DNA of 64,000 bases, from contig CAVQLK010000011.1 in the NCBI GenBank assembly GCA_963713355.1, positions 930,001-994,000 on the forward strand, in the 5' to 3' direction. The position numbers and the translations under genes were made by a program. The notes beneath the pieces were generated by a model. It was not told where the DNA came from. It saw only the letters and a program-made list of their open reading frames with translations, and ran no database searches. Each line of letters begins with the position of its first letter. The stretch's first letter is position 1. This stretch comes from FEN-1219 sp963713355. Its GTDB lineage: Bacteria; Pseudomonadota; Gammaproteobacteria; Steroidobacterales; Rariloculaceae. This document shows, piece after piece, positions 61,240-64,000 of this stretch.

Positions 61240-61803
61240 TCAGAGTGCTTTGCGGACGACCAATTGATTGCGCACGTCTTTGACGTCGCCGGTGCTGCGC
61301 GCCATCTCTTCCGCGAGCGCCTTTTCTTCGGCCGAAACAACTTCACCGCTCAAAGTAACCACGTCCCCGCGCGTATCGACATCGATCTGCATGCCGGCCG
61401 TGTTCGAATTGCCCAGCAGCCTCGACTTCACGCTCGCTGTCGTCGTGGCATCGTCGATCCATGCACCGAACGATCGATCCTCGCCGTCCGCAGGAGGTAC
61501 GTGTGCGCCGGCGACGATGAGCAGCTCGTTGTTCACTTCGACGACGCCCTCGACATTCTTGGCCAGCTCGCCCGCGAGATCGCGATCGATGTCGCTATGC
61601 ACGTTGCCGGTCAAGTGGACGATGCCCTTGTCGACCTCGGTATCGATTGGGAACGCGCTCAAGTGCCGATTGAGGGCGTACACGGCTTCGAGCTTCCCAT
61701 CGATCCACGCGTCTTTGGCTGCACCTTCGCGTTCGACGCCGAATGCCTGCATGCCCACGATCGCGCTCGCGAGCGAACCTGTCGCTGCCAGATAGTTTTT
61801 CAT
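61240..61803 (-). CDS. periplasmic double BON-domain protein
   Basis: 187 residues from ATG 61803. Signal-like start 'MKNYLAATGSLASAIVGMQA'. First BON domain 'AWIDGKLEAVYALNRHLSAF', 'EVDKGIVHLTGNVHSDIDRD', 'LAKNVEGVVEVNNELLI'. Second 'ASVKSRLLGNSNTAGMQIDV', 'DTRGDVVTLSGEVVSAEEKA', 'STGDVKDVRNQLVV'. OsmY-like; BON proteins bind phospholipid and are induced by osmotic stress. AGGAAGCTCA is the ribosome-binding region. Confidence 0.9.
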   Translation of the reverse strand: MKNYLAATGSLASAIVGMQAFGVEREGAAKDAWIDGKLEAVYALNRHLSAFPIDTEVDKGIVHLTGNVHSDIDRDLAGELAKNVEGVVEVNNELLIVAGAHVPPADGEDRSFGAWIDDATTTASVKSRLLGNSNTAGMQIDVDTRGDVVTLSGEVVSAEEKALAEEMARSTGDVKDVRNQLVVRKAL

Positions 61804-61863
61804 TGAGCTTCCTTGATGATTGACTTGTTTACCGAAGCAATCATCCGCTCATGGCGCGCCGGC

Positions 61864-61881
61864 GTCGGTACGTTGACGCGC
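61864..61881 (-). promoter_or_regulatory. operator copy H, before the BON gene
   Basis: GTCGGTACGTTGACGCGC matches copies B/F at 14 of 18 positions (12 of 14 arm positions), 60 bases before ATG 61803, same orientation. Confidence 0.55.
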
Positions 61882-61902
61882 TTAGCGCAGAATGTTTGCG
61901 CG

Positions 61903-61945
61903 AAAAAGGCCTTCCGCGGGGAGCGGGGCGTTCGCGCGAGGCCTT
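61903..61945 (-). terminator. terminator of the groEL gene
   Basis: On the minus strand AAGGCCT (61939-61945) pairs with AGGCCTT (61906-61912) around a G/C-rich 26-base loop, followed by TTTTT. It overlaps the groEL stop codon (61944-61946). Confidence 0.6.
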
Positions 61946-63575
61946 ACATCATTGCGTTCATGCCCTCGGGCATTCTCAAGGTCCCGTTGGAGCCCGTCGC
62001 GGACTGGGAGACAACGGCCGTCTCCGTAGTGAGCAGCAAACCCGCTATGGATACGGCGTTTTGCAGTGCGAGGCGCGTCACCTTGGTCGGATCGATGACG
62101 CCCATGGCCACCATGTCGCCGAATTCTTCGGTCGCGGCGTTGTAGCCGAAGTTGCCCTTGCCTTCCTTCACCTTGTCCACGACGACCGAAGCGTCGCCGC
62201 CGCCGTTGCGGACGATCTGGCGCAGCGGTTCCTCGATGGCTCGCAACAGAATTCGGAGTCCGGCGGCCTGGTCGGCGTTGGCAACCGTCGCCGCTGCGAT
62301 GGCTTTGCGAACCCGCAGCAACGCCACACCGCCGCCCGGTACCACGCCTTCTTCCACGGCCGCGCGCGTCGCATGCAGCGCATCTTCCACGCGTGCCTTT
62401 GTCTCCTTCATCTCGACCTCGGATGCGGCGCCCACCTTGACGACGGCCACGCCTCCGGCGAGCTTTGCGACGCGCTCCTCGAGCTTTTCCCGGTCGTAGT
62501 CGGAGCTGGTTTCCTCGGCTTGCCGGCGCAACTCGCGCACGCGGGCCTTGATAGCCGTCGCGTTGCCGGCGCCGTCGATGATCGTCGTGTTGTCTTTCGT
62601 GATCCGCACGCTCTTGGCGGTCCCGAGACTGGCCAGCGTCGCTTTCTCGAGCGTCAGCCCTGCTTCCTCGTCGATCAACGTGCCGCCGGTAAGGACGGCA
62701 AGGTCTTCGAGCATTGCCTTGCGGCGGTCACCGAAGCCTGGCGCTTTGACGGCCGCACTGCGGAAAACCCCACGCAGGTTGTTCACTACCAACAGAGCCA
62801 ATGCGTCGCTCGAGACGTCTTCGGCGATGACCAGCAACGGTCTGGCAGCTTTGGTGATGCTCTCGAGCAGCGGCAAGATCTCGCGCATGCCCGCGATCTT
62901 TTTGTCGTAGAGCAGGATATACGGCTTCTCGAGCACCACCGACATCGTCTGCATGTCGTTGATGAAGTACGGCGACAAGTATCCTCGATCGAACTGCATG
63001 CCCTCGACGAGCTCGAGCTGATTGTCGAGCGACTCACCCTCTTCGACCGTGATGACTCCCTCTTTACCGACGGCCTCCATGGCTTGCGCGATGATTGCGC
63101 CGACGGATTCGTCGCCGTTCGCCGAGATCATTCCCACCTGAGCGATGGCCTTCGTGTCCTTGCACTTGACGGAGATGGCCTTCAAGCCGTCGATGGCCGC
63201 AGCCGCACCGTGGTCGATGCCGCGCTTCAAATCCATCGGATCCATGCCCGCGGCTACCGCTTTCATGCCTTCGCGTAGGATCGCTTGAGCCAACACCGTG
63301 GCCGTCGTCGTGCCGTCGCCCGCGTTGTCGGAGGTCTGCGAAGCCACCGCCTTCGCCATCTGCGCACCGATGTTCTGAAACGGATTGCCGACCTCGATTT
63401 CCTGCGCGACCGTTACGCCGTCCTTGGTGACGGTCGGTGTACCTCCCGCTCGCTCGATCAGCACGTTGCGTCCCCGCGGTCCCAAGGTCTCCCGCACGGC
63501 GTTGGCCAGTACGTTGACGCCCTTGAGGATCTCGACGCGCGCTTCCTGCGCGAATAGCAGTTGTTTTGCAGTCAA
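61944..63575 (-). CDS. groEL: chaperonin GroEL, stand-alone stress copy
   Basis: 543 residues, intact. 'LLFAQEARVEILKGVNVLAN', 'AVRETLGPRGRNVLIERAGG', 'TKDGVTVAQEIEV', 'SQTSDNAGDGTTTATVLAQA' (ATP-binding D-G-T-T-T), 'VEEGVVPGGGVALLRVRKAI' and 'FGYNAATEEFGDMVAMGVID'. The C-terminus ends 'GTLRMPEGMNAMM', with no Gly-Gly-Met repeats. No groES gene is adjacent; instead a small lipoprotein gene lies 51 bases upstream. Folding of proteins under stress, probably a second chaperonin beside a housekeeping groESL elsewhere. Confidence 0.95.
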   Translation of the reverse strand: MTAKQLLFAQEARVEILKGVNVLANAVRETLGPRGRNVLIERAGGTPTVTKDGVTVAQEIEVGNPFQNIGAQMAKAVASQTSDNAGDGTTTATVLAQAILREGMKAVAAGMDPMDLKRGIDHGAAAAIDGLKAISVKCKDTKAIAQVGMISANGDESVGAIIAQAMEAVGKEGVITVEEGESLDNQLELVEGMQFDRGYLSPYFINDMQTMSVVLEKPYILLYDKKIAGMREILPLLESITKAARPLLVIAEDVSSDALALLVVNNLRGVFRSAAVKAPGFGDRRKAMLEDLAVLTGGTLIDEEAGLTLEKATLASLGTAKSVRITKDNTTIIDGAGNATAIKARVRELRRQAEETSSDYDREKLEERVAKLAGGVAVVKVGAASEVEMKETKARVEDALHATRAAVEEGVVPGGGVALLRVRKAIAAATVANADQAAGLRILLRAIEEPLRQIVRNGGGDASVVVDKVKEGKGNFGYNAATEEFGDMVAMGVIDPTKVTRLALQNAVSIAGLLLTTETAVVSQSATGSNGTLRMPEGMNAMM

Positions 63576-63626
63576 TGTCTTCTACCTTTTCGTTAGCGAA
63601 CGATCGCAGCCGCGCCGAGGCACGGG

Positions 63627-63842
63627 TTACTCGAGGTCCTTACGCACGTCGTCGGCGGCATCCACCACCTCGTCGACTGCGTCGTCGATCTTGTTGGCGG
63701 TCGTCTCGCCGCCGGCTCGAACATCTTCGACCGCTTCGTCGATCTCCTCAGCGGCGCGCTCGAGCGGACCCTCCTTCTCGCAGCCAAGGAGCACGAGCAG
63801 CAGCGCGAATGGAAGCAGACTGCGAAAATTCTTGAGCGGCAT
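63627..63842 (-). CDS. small acidic lipoprotein
   Basis: 71 residues. Signal peptide with lipobox 'LLVLLGC' (Cys21), then a short helical acidic tail 'EIDEAVEDVRAGGETTANKI' and 'DDAVDEVVDAADDVRKDLE' with a heptad-like D/E-x-V/A-x-D pattern. No family name recognised. Cotranscribed with groEL. Operator copy F is 59 bases before its ATG. Confidence 0.75.
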   Translation of the reverse strand: MPLKNFRSLLPFALLLVLLGCEKEGPLERAAEEIDEAVEDVRAGGETTANKIDDAVDEVVDAADDVRKDLE

Positions 63843-63901
63843 GGGTAGTTCTCTCCAAGATGGAAATTCTTGGTCGACGGTAGTCGGAATGGTCCGCGTT
63901 C

Positions 63902-63919
63902 GTCTGTACGCTGCCGCAC
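63902..63919 (-). promoter_or_regulatory. operator copy F, before the lipoprotein-groEL operon
   Basis: GTCTGTACGCTGCCGCAC; identical over 18 bases to copy B, 9.1 kb away. Gene-proximal half reads CGTACAGAC on the minus strand, as in the copy at 54100. Confidence 0.7.
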
Positions 63920-63952
63920 GGAACGTAAGGGCACGGTCTTGTTCGGCGGGCG

Positions 63953-64000
63953 CTATCGTCCGAGCGCGGCGAGCAGATCTGCCATGGACACGTGTGCGAT
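63953..64000 (-). CDS. C-terminus of an unidentified protein (cut by window edge)
   Basis: An open minus-strand frame enters from the right edge, ends 'IAHVSMADLLAALGR' and stops at TAG 63953-63955. Too short to identify. It lies just upstream of operator copy F. Confidence 0.4.
   Translation of the reverse strand: MAHVSMADLLAALGR

Noticed and set aside
1..64000. tRNA, rRNA, insertion sequences, integrases, prophage genes
   Set aside because: Looked for tRNA T-loop/acceptor patterns, transposase and integrase motifs; none could be supported.

Overview
The window is high-GC, densely coded DNA. It has two TonB-dependent receptors, lipoproteins, DsbA-type and PQQ-type periplasmic enzymes, and no tRNA, rRNA, CRISPR array, phage or IS element that I could see. 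This fits a Gram-negative, aerobic, heterotrophic proteobacterium. My best guess is a gammaproteobacterium of the Steroidobacter/Woeseia kind, inferred from gene content only. Many genes carry single-base frameshifts, concentrated at about 0.2-10 kb and 53-57 kb, while very long genes elsewhere are open throughout. Most shifts interrupt otherwise perfectly conserved proteins, so they look like consensus indel errors. At two places (a histidine kinase at 53.3 kb and an antiporter at 54.9 kb) domains are missing as well, which looks like real decay.

Region 1 (1-12 kb): a TolB-like propeller protein, a PQQ sugar dehydrogenase, a 5'-3' exonuclease, an alpha/beta hydrolase, a DsbA-like protein and a Uma2 nuclease. 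These are followed by a minus-strand operon (10605 to 5249) encoding two related secreted proteins, a metallo-beta-lactamase-fold enzyme, an HpaB-type flavin monooxygenase and a persulfide dioxygenase-rhodanese fusion. An MFS transporter is divergent from this operon.

Region 2 (12-26 kb): a periplasmic FAH-family hydrolase, a DUF6152 protein, a PQQ alcohol-dehydrogenase-like protein, another MBL-fold enzyme, a Sel1/prolyl-4-hydroxylase-like protein, a large TonB receptor, a molybdopterin oxidoreductase and a second PQQ sugar dehydrogenase. This reads as uptake plus periplasmic oxidation of an unidentified organic substrate.

Region 3 (25-53 kb): SMUG1-like uracil-DNA glycosylase, trehalose synthesis (otsA/otsB, divergent), an ArsB/NhaD-type transporter, a CoA transferase, an orphan MacB-like permease, an ECF sigma/anti-sigma pair with a PDZ protein, glutathione peroxidase, 2-methylcitrate/citrate synthase, carboxylesterase, DUF938 methyltransferase, hemerythrin, dgkA, a di-heme peroxidase, a putative zinc receptor, a quinone oxidoreductase, a PF20091-type hydrolase and glyA. 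Five secreted proteins across regions 1-3 share a 'G-x-W-E-G-D-x-L-V-V-x-T' core. Four of them are translationally coupled to neighbouring enzymes or to each other.

Region 4 (53-64 kb): a stress island with DUF3562, two DUF883/ElaB-like proteins, a broken antiporter, two Crp/Fnr-type regulators around a GAF histidine kinase, an OmpA-family protein, a two-BON-domain protein, a small lipoprotein and a GroEL without GroES. Nine copies of a palindrome-like element, roughly GTGCG-N4-CGYACAGAC, lie in this island. Most sit 48-64 bases before a start codon in the same orientation and none was noticed elsewhere in the window. This looks like a local stress regulon, probably controlled by the two Crp/Fnr-like proteins, and is the strongest candidate for something undescribed.
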